NCBI GenBank assembly: GCA_013397795.1
Contig: VZTJ01001761.1
Location: forward strand, 1,681,920 to 1,745,919
Reading direction: 5' to 3'
Length of the DNA: 64,000 nucleotides
From: Orthonyx spaldingii
Taxonomy: Eukaryota; Chordata; Aves; Passeriformes; Orthonychidae
The notes beneath the pieces are model-generated. The model was not told the DNA's origin. It saw only the letters and a program-made list of their open reading frames with translations, and made no database searches. How positions within the stretch are numbered: the stretch's first letter is position 1; each line of letters begins with the position of its first letter. Made by a program: the position numbers and the translations under genes. Of this stretch, positions 1-13,510 are shown in pieces.

Positions 1-3000
1 CAAAAATCAAAATGTGGGGGGGGGGGGGGGGGTGGAACAGACTTAAATCTTAGCACTGATCAGCTGCATTTGGCTGCAGAGGAAAAGCAAACTGGCAGCA
101 CTACACAAGCTGTCCTTGCCTTCTTTTTTTTCAAGATGTTGCGTATTTTTTGGAATGAGGAATGCTGAGCAGCACTGTTGAGCAGTAAGGGGCACACAGC
201 TGCTTAGAGTTATGGACACTGCACCACCACCATGTGAAATATGGTAAGTATGCAAATATCTGGGGATAGTACAATTGCTGTTGTGCCTTTGATTTGGCAC
301 CACGCTGCAAATTAGTAAATAGATGTCTCTCTGCTCTGGAGGTGCTGCATGAGGACTTTTGATGCTAAATACTTAGAAAAGTGAGCTTCATCAGCTTCTG
401 CTAGACAGGATTTGCCACTGGTGAGTTTTGGTACACTGGGCAAACCCGCTGCCCCTGTGACAGTCTGCAAAACCAAACAACCCTGGAAGGGTTAAATCTG
501 TCCAGTGCCTGGGTCCAGCCTCTCTCCAAGGAGCAGCCTTTCCCCCTTCAGAAACAGGCAGCTGGCACCCTGCCCACAGCTTGTTTGTCAGAAAACGGGG
601 TCCTTTCTTTGCTGAGTGCATGGCCAGGGAGCGGCGAGTGAGTCTGGCCTGGCCTGGCACTGCCCTGCCCGGCTTGGGCTGCAGTGAGGTTCTCACGGCT
701 CTGGGGGCTCACTGCTGCTGTGCTGGCAGCTCCTGAGATCCACTGAATGACTGGTTTTTTTCCCTTTTCTTTCTTTTTTCCTTCGTTGCAGTCCTCCTGC
801 AGGTACAAATCTTCTATTCATGTCTCTATACGCTCGATTTTTCACAAGGGAGGGTTTTGTCCCCTCCTATGCGCTGATCTTGACATGCATCACCCAGAAA
901 TGAAGGAGTGGAAGGAAAGGGGAGCAAACACTCTGCTCTCACCCTGAGGACTGGCCAGGAAGACCTCTGAGGTCTTCCTTACAAAGCTGAATTTCATGCA
1001 AAATGGGTAAAGAGAACTCAAATCGTCTTATTTGCGTTTGCAACTCATTTGGAAAGTGCCACATTTCAGGTGCAACTGAAAGGATAGGGACCAGTTTTTA
1101 AAATAATCTGCCCTGAAGCACTGCTTGGGCTGCTGACAAAATCACTGGCTCGGTGATGGGGCCAACAAATGCTCTTGTACATTCACTAGCCTTCATAAAT
1201 GCAGGGTTCCACGTTCAGCTCTCATCTGGATCCCGGCACAAAGTTTATAAATGTTCAAAAGTTGACAGTCTAGGGGGATTCTGCATAAGTAAGTTGTCTG
1301 GGCAGTACTAGCTAGCAGTACTAGATAATTTGTGTCTCTGCCTCCTTTTTCCACGGGAGGCAATAGCAGGCAATTCTATTCAGCATCACCTACAACGTCC
1401 AGCCCCACGCACTGTCCACTGCCTCTTGTGCAAAGCACATCCAGGGAGTTTTCTCATAGCTACACATGGTGATGTACAAATTTATCTGCTTGCCTGCACC
1501 ATTCAGACACCCAGAAGCTCTCCGAGGTTGCAGAGGAGCTGCCTCTGGACCCTCCACAGAAATGCCGAAGGTACATAACCTATCCACAGCCATTTTTAAG
1601 AGCTGCCTGTGATTTTTGTGTTCATGTGAACTTTATGGGCCAAACTTTCTGTGGGCATAAAAGAAGAGTGCTGAGGATCCAGTCAACCAAAACTAGTTGT
1701 GAGTGTGGAAAGACTTAGACCACTGAAGACAGTTGTGAGTTTTCCCTCACCCAGCATAGCTGGACAGAGTTTCGTTCTGCTTTGCTCTACTGGATACTGT
1801 TGTCCCTTTGAAGCTTAAAGCTTCAAGTGTCATCACTCTTGGCTGTAAGGAGAAATCTGTTGGGGGTGAAGCCAACTGCTCAGTGTTTTTTGTTGACAAG
1901 ATTGACAAGATCCCTAATTTTGGAGCCACAATCCCTGTGCTTCCCTAGCAGCTTGCCAAAGTGGGCTGCCAAAGAAGAACGTTGCAGGTCCTCATCTCAC
2001 TAAGTGTGGGAGTTGGTCTTTTCCCTTAAATCCAACAGGAGTTTTCTCATCTGCAGAAAACCAGAAGTTGTCATAGCTGCAAATTTTGGGTGGAGGAGGA
2101 GGAAGAATCTGGTCCACTAAAAATCAGCACTGTTGGGCAGGTTGAACTCTGGGGCAGCACTTTTCTGCCACTGGCAGCATCAGTGAGAATTAGAGGAAAA
2201 TCTGGGCCATTTTGTGAAGCAGTAACTTGAATATGAAGCAAGAAAAGCAATATCAAATGAAGCTGTGCTTTATGAATTAGAGGAAAAGATGCTCCAAAAA
2301 ATGCTTAAAAACAAGTATGAATGAAATGGCTAAGAGGACAGTTCACCTAAGTACCACAGAAAAATATTTGTACACCCTTAGCTCACTAGCACACCCAAGG
2401 AGGTTTCACAGGTGTTAGTGTTCTTCAGATATGACCTATTTTTTTGTTTTCAGCATTACTTGTTTGTAATGCAGGGATAATCTCTGCAGTGCCTCTGTAG
2501 GGAACTGTAACTCTACATATGGTATCTGTGGGTTTAGGGAGGGAACAGAAGCAGGCAGATGTCCTCTAGAGAAAAAGCTCTTGAAAAGTGAAGAGTGGCC
2601 CTGTGAAGCTGAGGTGCTCTCTAATAACTGGGAGCTGTTGGCAGGTTTAAGCATTGCACAGGGCTGGAGGCAGGTGTGGATAAGCAAACGTGAAAACAGA
2701 TAGGGAACCAGATATTTGTTTTGCTTAATCCTTGGTAGGGGCACATTCCTGAAAGTAACTGGAACAGTGGGTCTCATGTGCATTTCAGGAAAGCTGTTTC
2801 TGCAGCAGAGACTGTGCCAAAGAGGCACACAACCTCAGGATTACAGATGGCCTGTGACTGCATGGCAAACATGGACATGGGAATGGGCATGGTGGGAAGA
2901 GCAGCCACTGCCATGGGTGCCACGAGGCACAGCCAGTGCAGCCAGACTCCTGGACAAGGGATGAGATTCCCTGTGGCACAAGGGGCAGGAGCTGGGAGTT

Positions 3001-4240
3001 TGCCTCAACTCCCAAAGTCACAATTTGCTTTCCATCGTGAATTTTTTTGGTAAGATGTCTATCAGCTTCTACCTGATTTGAGTGTATCTTTAATTTCCCA
3101 CTCAGCACAGGCCTGTGGGCACAAGAAGCACCTGAACTCTGTTCCTTGTGGCCTAAGGAAGAAGGTGTGTGGCACACGTGTGACATGTTCTTCCCTAGCA
3201 GTATTCCCTTGATACCCTGATGTGGGGTAAAGGACTCAAGTGCATTGTGAAATCTTTCATTAGGCTGGCTGAAATCCGAAAAAACATCCCCAAAAAACTG
3301 GCAGTTGTATTGGTGGACACACAGCTCTCACCTCATGACTCAGAAAGCAGTAGCAGCATCTTCCAAACAGGAAGCCAAAACACAGGTGAGAGACAATAAT
3401 TCTTTGTTCAACGCAGTTGTGCCAGATGACCAGTCAACTTGAGAGGAAAAGGGTGGTTACAGTCTGTGACCAGATGAGGTTTTAGCAAGAGGAAGTCGAT
3501 AACATGTTCATTTCTTCAGAGAAAAGCAGAGGGAAACATGTTGGCAGGCAGCCCATGTGGAACAAGCTTCATTCAGCCAGACAGAAGGAAGATCAAAGTA
3601 GGACTTAAGTACATGGTCTTTGTTAAGTCCATAACTTTCTTTTTTTCCTCTAGTAGATTTGAGCATTTTCCTTTCCAGTGTTGCTTTTTGGAATTCTAGC
3701 AGAAGCCACTTTTCAGGATGGTACACTGAGACATCAGTGGAAACAGTGAAAAATATCCTCTAAATGGTAACTGGGGGCTCAGGTCCTTTATTGATTGTCC
3801 AGCAGAGCTCACTCCAGCACATAAGTGTTGTCCACCTGCATGGTTTCCATCAGTCCTGTAGTGCACAGGTGTGGTGTGTGTCATGTTTCATGGGGAGCAT
3901 GTGAAGGGTCCCTGGATTGCAGTGGGGCTGTTTGGAGGGTGGTTGTGGCAGTGGCTGCAGAAATAGGTTAACAGATTATTTATTTTCTGCTTGTTGCTGT
4001 TCATATTTTCAAGGGTGGGTTTGTTTTGCTTCTGATTATCAGTTTATTGAGGGTGGCCGTTATTTAAAAGTTAGTTAGATGCTGGGGGAAATTTCTTTCA
4101 AAACACATGGCGTTCTAGTGCTGGTTTTAGTTACTTGATGATTTTCCATTTGGATCCCATTAGGGTCTATTATGTGAAAACTGAGGGATAGAGGCAGTCG
4201 GTTGGCTTGGGTTTCTGCACTGAAGCAAGCTTCTGGTTCC
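1..4240. other. Upstream non-coding DNA, no gene recognised
   Basis: Starts with a 17-base G run (16-32). It includes a 23-bp near-perfect palindrome (957-979), a 10-base direct repeat (GCAGTACTAG at 1302 and 1315) and a mildly GC-rich patch at 450-730. The short reading frames (up to 133 codons, 2785-3186, minus strand) are low-complexity or composition-driven and match no family I know. Confidence 0.6.
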
Positions 4241-4560
4241 TCATAGAATAATCTGAGTTGGAAGGGACCCACAAGGATCTTTGAGCCCAGCTCCTGGCCC
4301 TGCACAGAACCATCCCCAGGAGTCACACCATGTACCCGAGAGCATTGACCAAATGCTCCTTGAGCTCTGTCAGGCTGGTGCTGTGACCACTGCCCTGGGG
4401 AGCCTGTCCCAGTGCCCAGCCACCCTCTAGGGGAAGAACCTTTCTCTAATATCCAACCTAAACTTGCCCTGACTCAGATTCATGCCATTTCCTCGGGTCC
4501 TGTCACAGACACCACAGAGCAGAGATCAGTGCCTGCCCCTCCTCTTCCCCTCTTGAGGAT
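4241..4560 (-). mobile_element. CR1 LINE fragment, 3' part
   Basis: On the minus strand the sequence ends with the CR1 terminal signature: GGGTCCCTTCCAACTCAGATTATTCTATGA read from the opposite strand of 4241-4290. Upstream of it are the 3' region phrases GTTTAGGTTGGATATTAG and GGTTCTTCCCC. About 320 bases remain. The 5' part was lost by truncation, as is usual for CR1. It belongs to the same type as the copy at 56385-56512. Confidence 0.85.
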
Positions 4561-6069
4561 GCTGAAGACACAATGTATGGTAAGAGCAGTTCTTTTGATA
4601 AGCAAAGCCCAGTCTTACACCAGAAAAGCAAGTGCCATCATTGCCCTCCTCCACGTGACTAGTGGTCCCTGAGAGTCTTCTCTAAGGCACAGCAGTGTGA
4701 TATGTTTTGAATGTATTTGGTTGCAAGTTCAGTGGCAGTATGTGTGTTGATCTGCAGGCATGCTTGTGCATGGAAGATTTAGGGTCTCACTTCACTAATG
4801 ATAGCACCCCTGAAATTGATAGAGGTGTAAGAGTATTTCAGAGACAGCTTGATGGCATTGTTGATGACTGAATTTGCAATGGAAACTGAAAATAAAATAC
4901 AGACTTCCAATCCAGCTGGTGAGCACGTGATTTCTGAATGTTGGTTAAAGCACAGGCTTGATGACATAGCTATTTAAAAAGAAAAATCTTCTGTGAAGTT
5001 GGTTTATAAAGAAGTTCGAATCTTTTGGCATAAACTGGATTCCTGTGGCCTAAATGTATTGCAAAAAAAATAAATTAGTGGAGTCAGAGATGCAGTGGGT
5101 AAGTTTGGTGGTGTGTTTCAGTTGGGAATCTCTGGGTACATTTTATTTTGTGGGTTCTTAAGAGAGGCCGCGACACTCTTACTGGGGGTATTGTTGCACA
5201 GGCAGTGCTGGGCTGTGGCAGCATGAATGGTGGTAATTTGGGGTGCTTCATTTTACACAGACCACGGGAAAAATCCTCAGCTTTCTGAGCGAGGAAGGGC
5301 TGAGGATCATTTCTCTTCCTTGTGATAATTCATCAGGAAAGCTCAAAGTGGTTGATCTGCCAAATTTGAAGGGGGATTTTTTTCACTGGCTCAGGAGAGC
5401 ACAGGCGCTGAATTCAGGATTGTTGTCTCAGTGCAAGCTTTGTGCGCCGCAGGGCTTCCCAAACTCTGCAGCCAGGCAGCCTCTGCCGGCAGCCAGGCTC
5501 CCGACGGCTGGAGCTACGTGTGCATGCATGCAAAGAGCTGCTCTGCCCCTGCCTCAGCTCCCACATCTCCCCCTCTTCTCCATTCAAATCCTCCCACCGA
5601 GGGAGAAGCTGCTGCACGGCTGAGGAGTTGCACAGGCGGGGAGCTCAGGGGACGTACTGGGATTTTCGGTCATGTTATTGTGACTTGGGGAGCTGTTTGT
5701 CCTCCTTCAGTATTCCAGGCAGCCAGCCTGAAAAGAAGTCCTGATCCTGTGCTGCAGGCCAGTCGTGTTCACAAAGGTCTCTTTGTTACACCCGTGTCTG
5801 TGGCATTGTTCCTCTCCAACAAAACTCCCCTGCCAAAGCCCTGATGTGCTTGGCTCTGAAAGTGCCAGGCTGGTAATGCAAGGGGTGAATTCCTGCTCAT
5901 TCACCCCATCCTGCCTCTTGCATCCTCCTGCCCTGCAGCTTTCCACTCTCTCAGGCTATGGTGGGTGGGAGAATGCAAGGCATGGTGGTTTATCCTCCTT
6001 GCAGCCCATGTGTTACACAGGCTCCACGTCACCAAGCGTGCAAAAGTCCTGCCCTCCCGTCAGCCTTGG
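4561..6069. other. Non-coding DNA with a CpG-rich patch
   Basis: Mostly AT-balanced non-coding sequence. Between about 5440 and 5670 CpG dinucleotides rise (CGCCGCAGG, CCGACGGC, GGACGTACT), creating several overlapping reading frames of 67-137 codons in different frames. That pattern reflects composition, not coding. No gene was recognised. Confidence 0.5.
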
Positions 6070-6375
6070 ATAGAATCACAGAATCATAAAGGTTGGAAAA
6101 GACCTCTAGGATCATCAGCTCTAGCTCTCAGCCTAGAACCACCACCATGTTCACCACTAAACCATGTCCTCAAGTGCCATATCCACACGTTTTTGGAATA
6201 CTTTCAGTGATTCTACCACTTTCCCCGAGCAGCCTATTCCAATGCCTGACAACATTTTCTATGGAGAAATTTTTCATAGTATCTAATAAGACCCTCCTCT
6301 GGTGCAACTTGAGGCCTCCTTTCAGATAGTTATAGAGGGCATTAAGGTCTCCTCTCAGCCTCTAGGTTTGCCTGC
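6070..6375 (-). mobile_element. CR1 LINE fragment, 3' part
   Basis: The left edge, TAGAATCACAGAATCATAAAG, is the complement of the CR1 3' terminal octamer repeats. It is followed by GTTGGAAAAGACCTCTAGGATCATC and then the usual antisense CR1 3' sequence as far as CTCTCAGCCTCTAGG. The element runs on the minus strand and is 5'-truncated. Confidence 0.85.
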
Positions 6376-9300
6376 TGTCAGACCCAGCACTTGGTTTCTG
6401 AGCAGATGATGGTGAACAGGCTGCCAGAACAAGGGCTGGCCCCTCAGCCTGTGGGGAACAGGAGCACTAAACTCTTCATCATATGGAGGGTTTTAATGCC
6501 CATGTGGAGGCATCCCTGGTGTGTGTACAAACCTCAGTGCCAGACACTTGGGAGCACTCGACAGATTTTTAATCTAATGCACCCATTTTGGTCCCCTGGG
6601 GCAGGACACACAGTCAGGAAAATGGACTCTGCACTCCCAGCACAGCCAAAGGCTGTACCCTGAGTTCCTGGTGCTGGAAGCTTCACCTGGATTGTCATGC
6701 AATATTTTTTTTTCAAGTCAGCTTGCCCTGTACTCCTTCATGTAGTCACTACTGCACTTTTCACTACCTTTGAGGAATATCTGGAGCGTTTTCCAATCAG
6801 TATTTCTGTGCAAGCTGACTTATGTTTCATAACAGGAGGCTTAACAGGGACAGAGCACAAGTGGGGAACAGTAAAGACCCTCACCCTTTCCTCCTCTCTG
6901 TCTCTGCACTGAAAGGCCCCTCTAAGGCATCCATCTGCTCCTGGCAAACCCCAGTCACACACCCGTGAGCCAGATGTGAACAGCTGCATGGTAGGTGTCA
7001 TTTGTGAACTAGACTTAATACAAACCATGCTTAGGATTGGTTACAAATGGCTCCATTTCCATTAAAAAAAAAAAAAAAGACAAAATGCATAGCACAGGTA
7101 AGTGGCACCTCTTTCTTATTTCACCTTTCCTTTTATCTTGTTTGCTTTCATATCTATGGTATGGAGGATGCTCTTGTGTGGTGGGATGAATAGCAGTTGA
7201 ATTTCGTTAATCTGGCCTGGGTGCATTAAATTCCTTAAATAAACACTTAAGCAGTATGCACAGTCTAAACATTTGCTTAAGTTCTTACCTGGGTAGGGAC
7301 ACTTCATTGCTATTACTTACCTTCACCAACCCCAGTGAGCAACCTGGCAGGCTGGCTGGTTCTCTCTTTGATATTTCACTTGGTGCATGTAAAATTTCCT
7401 AATCCACGAGTTTCTAACAGCAAATCCCTTTAAATTCTGCAAGGGCATTGCCTTACAGCAAAGCACCTTCTGAAGACCTCTCCAGGTAGGGGTAATGTAC
7501 CTGTTGTTTTCGAGATATCAGTGCTGCAGTTGCCCTTGTTCACCCCTCCACCCTGGCTTTTCACTACTTGCTTCCCATTGAATTTTCTATTTTTGAATAC
7601 TTTGGATTGGATATAAGAACCCTTAAATTTATTTTTATTTTAAACTTGCAACCTCTTGCATTATCCAAAGACTGCTGTTAGCAACTGTAGGGAATGCAGC
7701 GACTCTTTTCCAATAGCCTGTGTTCCTTTTCTGGCAACTTTAACAAATATATTGATTTTCAATCTGAATCATGATATTTTATCATCTCACATTTTATAAT
7801 CTCACATTCCAGACAGCAACAGTTTGATTCTCCTGTCATTATGAGCCATTCATATTTTCACTAGACTGCTGAATTGTTCATGCTGTGTCAGATCATGCTG
7901 ATTTCTCTGTAGTAGTTGCATTATAAACCCCCGAGGAAACATATTCTGTGTAACAGGTCTGGCTCAGACTGGGTGTTAAATCAAGGTTATAAAGAAAGCT
8001 TGCACTTTCTTTTCTGCATTTCTCTTCTTTGCATTCCTCCCTCCCTCTCTCTCTCTTTCTCTTTTCCTTCCTTCCTTCCTTCCTTCCTTCCTTCCTTCCT
8101 TCCTTCCTTCCTTCCTTCCTTCCTTCCCTCCCATTCCTCTCTCCATCCATGTCTGACTCAACTGTTTTCATTTTCCATATGGAATGGGAATCCTCAGGAA
8201 AAACAACTCCTCGAGTCTGTTCTCACCCACAACAGAAGTTGCTGAAATGAACTTGCAGCCACATGAAGCGGGATCAGAAGTAAATGACAATAAGAGTCAA
8301 GGCCAATACTCTGCTTTTGCAGGCCAGTCTCAGATACCTTTCAGAAACCTTTAGAAAGTGGAGTGCCTTTAAGGAGATTTTAGTGGTTTTCTAATCAGAC
8401 CTCAGTAAAGCACTGTGGACTCGACACTTGCAGTCAATTGCTTCATGTTTACTTTACAAAACAAACAGCAGCCATGAACTGGTATCCTTAATTGTACCCT
8501 AACTAAAAATTGAAGAGGCAAATAAACACAAATCTAGAGATAAGAAGCACATGCCTATCAGATGGGTTTGCATGTGAACAGAGACCTGTAGCAACTGCTC
8601 AGCACTGAAGGGAAGCAGAGCTGGAGATTATGTCAATGCTCCCTTAAATCAGGAGATTAATTAATTGTGGTGGTCTCCTGCATGGGTGTGTATTCCTGGC
8701 CTTCTCCACCTGATGCTGTTTCCATCGCATCCCTTTGGCGACAGGTCCTGAAGAGGTGGGGAGGGACTGGAGTCAAGTGTGCGCTGGTACTATCGCACAT
8801 AAACACGATTTACTTAATCTCCAAATGTCAAAAGAAAATGTGTAAACGTCAGGTTTGGCTGGCAACAGCAGTTGTAGGTTGGACACTCGAAAATAAGAGA
8901 TTCAGTAAATACAAGACTGTTTTTTTGCCTTGTTTGCTCTTAATATCTCCCCGCTCCTTTCCCACCATGCACTTCTCTTTCCAACCCAGAAACAATTTGA
9001 ATAACTTTTGTTCTGGTTCCAGGAAGTTCTAAGAACAAACTTCAAACTTTAGCAGAAAGCAAGATAATGGGTCTTCGAATTGTTTTTCTTGAGAACAAAT
9101 TTGCAGAACAGTAGCAGGATGATCCAATTTATAAGGACATAAAATAAATGGGAGATGAGATTTAAACATGTTTAGTGTCTGAGCAAATTCATAACATGAA
9201 AAAATCACTTTGGCTTTCTTTGAAGCTCTTGCAATAAGACTGAGGTTCACTACTGAGGGAATAAAAAAATGAGAAAGGGGAGATAGATATATTGGTTTTC

Positions 9301-12300
9301 CCCATCTAAAATGCAAGTGAAAAGTATTTTTCATTTGGAAAGCAAACAAGAACAAAACTCGACTTTGCAGGGCTGAGTAACCCTTGCTACCAGTTTCTGG
9401 TGTTGTACTTGAATCTAAAAGAGAAGTGAACATTGCATTGGTCTGTGTGTCCACCTTCTGCAGCTGCACAGCAAAGGAGGAAAACAAAGCTATGCCATCT
9501 CTGTATTTGATCCAAAGGCTCTGTCTTGTTTTGGAAAAAGGAGTGATAGAGTAGTACAGATGGACCCAATTAAAAAAACCCCATCATGCAATGATTGCTG
9601 AAAAATTCCAAGCCTGTGTGCTCCTTTCCAGACCTATATGTGTAAAAATGACCTTCTGTTTCAGAACTGCAAGACCACACAGATCCCAAAGGCAGTCACA
9701 CTCTAGTTCTGGGTGTTTGGTGTCTGGAGGGTGGCTGGACAGTGCAGGCATCCCATGGATGTGTTGAGAGGTTGCATAAGTCCTTTTTCTCATCTCCCTT
9801 CCTGGGCTGTGGGAGAAGTGTCCTCTTGAGAAAACCCGTTGCCGCCTAATGCAAGTCAGAGCTGCTTCAACTGTCCACTCAGTTTTGCTTTCTGAGAAAT
9901 GGTGAGAATTCCCAGAACCACAATTCCCAGATGCCAACATTTCCCCATTGCTTTGTGAGTGGCAGGGCCCCACTGCATATTCCTGGTGAGGACACTGAGC
10001 ACAACAACTGAAGTGCCCTTAAGCAAGTTTTGGGAGACAAATGCTCTCAGTTGACCCTGCCACCCCTCTGCAAGGGTAAAGCAGGATGCCAGACCACACT
10101 TCAGCCAGATTGAAAAATGAATTTGGCATGAGAGCCAAAGAGGTTGTTCATCCTCCCCAGCCTTAGTGTGAGTTGAAGATCAGAATAAAACTTTCAAATG
10201 AGGTTCACAAGCCCCTGTTGTGTCTTACTTCTGAGTGTTGCAGCATGTGTGATGGTAAGCAGGGATTTGTTATCTATCAAGGACCTCTCACCCCAGATAT
10301 AAAACCAAATTATTTGAGGGACACAGCAGGGATGACGATGAAATACCCTAAGTCATTGCTGTTCATATGCCTTTTGTCTGCCTGAAAAACAGTGCCCCAC
10401 AAACATGCCATGTCTGTAAAGGAATGGAAATGCAGGATCCTGGTGCTCTGGATGTCACGAGGGGATGTGCCTGGACCCTCCCACTGCAGTGACTGCAAAG
10501 TGCTGCTGGGACTGCCCCGTCCCTGGCACCGCAGCCCCCAAGCCAATTCCACCAGATTCCTCTTGTTTTTCCTCTGACCCTTTTTTAAGATGGCCCCTGT
10601 CCATCTAGAATCTGCTAATGAACAGAAGAATTTTGGTTTCCTTTTGGGAGTTGGATGGCGCCTCTGGATCATCTGAGGGACCTGGACATGGTGATGTCTC
10701 TTACTGGGAATTGGAACTCATCTTTCCAGAGAATGTTCCTGCTCATTCCTGTGCATCTTGGGAGGGTGCTGGGGTGTTGCTGCTGATGGAGTTCTACCAC
10801 CCAAAGATCTGATAATTAATTAAATATTGATTGGTGGGTTTAGCTCTTATCTTTAGATTTCTGGTCCTTTGTACACACAAGTCTGACCAGACAGGTTTAT
10901 CAGATCTTCTGGATCTTTGTATTTTTCATTTGGTAGCACTATATTGAGTAGAGGCAATCTTTTCATTTAAGACCATATAAATGAAGCCACTGAACAGCTC
11001 CTGGAAAGAGCTGTGTATTTGGAAGAAAAACAATCTTGTTAAGTCTGCCATAAATTAAAGATATTTTTGCCTACGACTACAGTTACAAGTTTGTTTTTGC
11101 TTCTTGTTCTCTTATGTAGTTCTTTTATGTCAGACAAGACAGTAATGTACATAAATTAAATTTTATATAGTCTGTCAAGCTTCATAGCAGGTGGTTCTTT
11201 ATCTTACTACACCACAGATAGAATGCTTTGGGATCAAAGCATATCTTGCTGCACAGGAGGACACCAAGAGACTTTCTCCTTCATGACAGGTGATAAATGA
11301 TTTCAACATTTGAGCAAGGTGGCTGCCTTTACCTGGAAAATCAGAATTGGCAATGGTAATTAAAGAAGCTGCTCATACAGAGACATCAGTGCTTGAGTGT
11401 TATGAGCAGTCTGAGACTGCTGTGGGGAACGGGGATGTTCATCAGCTAATTACAAACTGAGTGAATAGAGCTGGCCTGTCCAGCTCTGCAGACCAGGCCA
11501 TTAAAATAAATGCTTTTGATTTACAGAGAATCAGAATTGCAATTTTACTATTGTGAAACTCCAGCAGGGATAAATTATGTTTTCTAATGATACAGCATAA
11601 ATACGAACGAAATGTTCTGTGAAAATGAAATAATCTCAGAAAAAAACCATGACACAAATTCTTAGAAAAACAAAGTCAACAAATCACGATATTGCATTTT
11701 TTATCAGAGGGCTTAATTTTAATTATTTTGAGAATTTTTATTCTGAAAAAGCAAACCCATTTAATCTGGACTTCATTATTTGATCCTCCTAATCCAGTAA
11801 AGTATTGTGCTGTGATACAACACATCCTCCTGCATCAGTCACAGAACCCTAAGTGTGGCCGTGCTGCACCAGGCTGATGTCCACCCAGCCAGCATCCTGC
11901 TCCACAGTGGCCAGCAGTGGATGCTGGCGGTGAGGAGCAGCCAAACTCGGGGGGGAGGACTGTTCCTGGGAGCAGCCTCAGGGTTCAGAGCCCTCCGTAG
12001 GATGCGGCGCCGGGGTTGGTGTTTGTGCTTCCCTGCCGTGGTGGCAAAGCCCTGCTGCCCCCAGCACGTCCTGAGGGGCTTTGGCACTATGACCCTTCAC
12101 TGCTGTGGAAGCTGCAGTCTGGATCTGGAAGCTGCAATCCACCCCCAGTAACAACAGGAGAGAGATTTGAATGAAGAAGGGAGGACAGGGATCTCTGCTG
12201 ACTGTAAGCAGCTTTAGAAGACACAGCACCAAAAATGCTGCTGTCTTGTCTACACCACAGCTCCTTGTCCTCCACATAGTTGAATGGGCTTGACCTACTT

Positions 12301-13109
12301 CCAGTGTGGCCCTACAGCCTTAACTCTTACTTCAGAAGCACCAGAAAGCAGAGTTTGAGTGGTCATTTGCAGGCCACAGGTCTGGGACAGGCAGCTCAGG
12401 CACACAGGAACTGTAGCTGTGATAGCAGGGGTTGAGGTGCACTTATTATGTGCACAGCTCTCAGAGCCTTCATTGTACCTCAGTCTGCTCTGAGGCGTTA
12501 AAATGATTGGTCTTGTTGGTTATGAGTGTATCTCTTTTTTGGCAACTAATTTTGAAGACCTCTCATTTTTTTTAAGTGAGAACATCAACAACAACAACAA
12601 AAAAATGACAACAGTTCCTACAGACTGATCATCCCTTTCCTGTGTTCAACAACAGTACAGTAAACTGGAGGTACATGCAGGTACCATATTCCCAGTCTCC
12701 AGAGGGTTTTAGGAAGCTCAAAGCACAGCCATGATTCCATCCCAAAATTACCATGAGAAATCAGCATCCTAAGTACTATGTTTTAAGCATTGAAACAATA
12801 CAATTGCACCATGCCATTCATTGGATTTATTAGATCAATAAGTATTGAAAATACCAAAATCAGTACTATCACTGTATGGCCGGAAGGGGAAATTTAGTGC
12901 TGATGTGAATTTAGGAGACTCACTGATGGAATTCATGCAAGCCCTCCTGTTTTGCAAACAAGGGATACAACCTGGCCACTTTACTTTCGAGAGTGACCTT
13001 TTGAAAGGGAAGGTGTGATCTTAGCAGGATGAGTCCATCCAGTTCCAAAGCATCACTGCAGTCATGCCAAAGAGATGTTCCAGGCTGGTAGAAGATTGTG
13101 ACCTCAACC
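6376..13109. other. Upstream non-coding DNA
   Basis: Contains an A15 run (7064-7078), the TTCC microsatellite at 8036-8129 and a GC-rich patch at about 11860-12080 with a few CpGs. Reading frames up to 152 codons (9029-9487, minus strand) lack any recognisable motif. No gene, RNA gene or further CR1 copy was seen. Confidence 0.5.
8036..8129 (+). repeat. CT-rich and (TTCC)n microsatellite
   Basis: A CCCTCTCT run passes into about sixteen TTCC units from 8064. It produces spurious FLPS-repeat and RKEG-repeat frames on the two strands. On the minus strand it reads GGAA, the ETS-family core. Confidence 0.95.
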
Positions 13110-13510
13110 AGGTCTTACAGAAGCTGTAGCTACCCAGGGTCTCTGTGCAGCCAAGGGAAGGTACAGCTGAGGAGGGGATGAAGCACCCACAACTTCCTTG
13201 GGCAATCTGTTCCAGTGCCTCACTGCCCTCACAGTAAAGAATTTCTTCCTAATAGATAATCTAAGCTTACCCTCTTCTAGTTTAAAGCTATCACCCCTTG
13301 TCCTATCCCTATACACCCTTTTGAAAGTTCCTTTCCAGTTTAGAACTCTTTTCAGGCACTGAAATGCTGCAATAAGGTTGCCTTGGAGCCTTCTCTTCTC
13401 CAGGCTGAACAACCCCAATTCTCTCAGCCTTTTCTCCTATGAGAGGTGTTCTATCCCTCAAATCATCTTCATGTCCTTCCTCAGGACTCTCAATACCAGC
13501 TCACACCCCA
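13110..13510 (-). mobile_element. CR1 LINE fragment with ORF2 C-terminal coding remnant
   Basis: On the minus strand the frame 13104-13418 reads GLFSLEKRRLQGNLIAAFQ, later DRTRG and RKKFFTVRAVRHWNRLPKEV. These are hallmarks of the C-terminal end of avian CR1 ORF2. The upstream part (13420-13510) continues in CR1 ORF2 sequence but out of this frame, so the copy is broken. The terminal ATTCTATGA repeats are missing at the low-coordinate end. It is a dead copy, not a host gene. Confidence 0.9.

Noticed and set aside
7893..8250. RKEG and FLPS repeat proteins
   Set aside because: Translations of the TTCC microsatellite.
13104..13418. Apparent small protein GLFSLEKRR...HWNRLPKEV
   Set aside because: Recognised as the C-terminal remnant of CR1 ORF2, so annotated as a mobile element and not a host gene.
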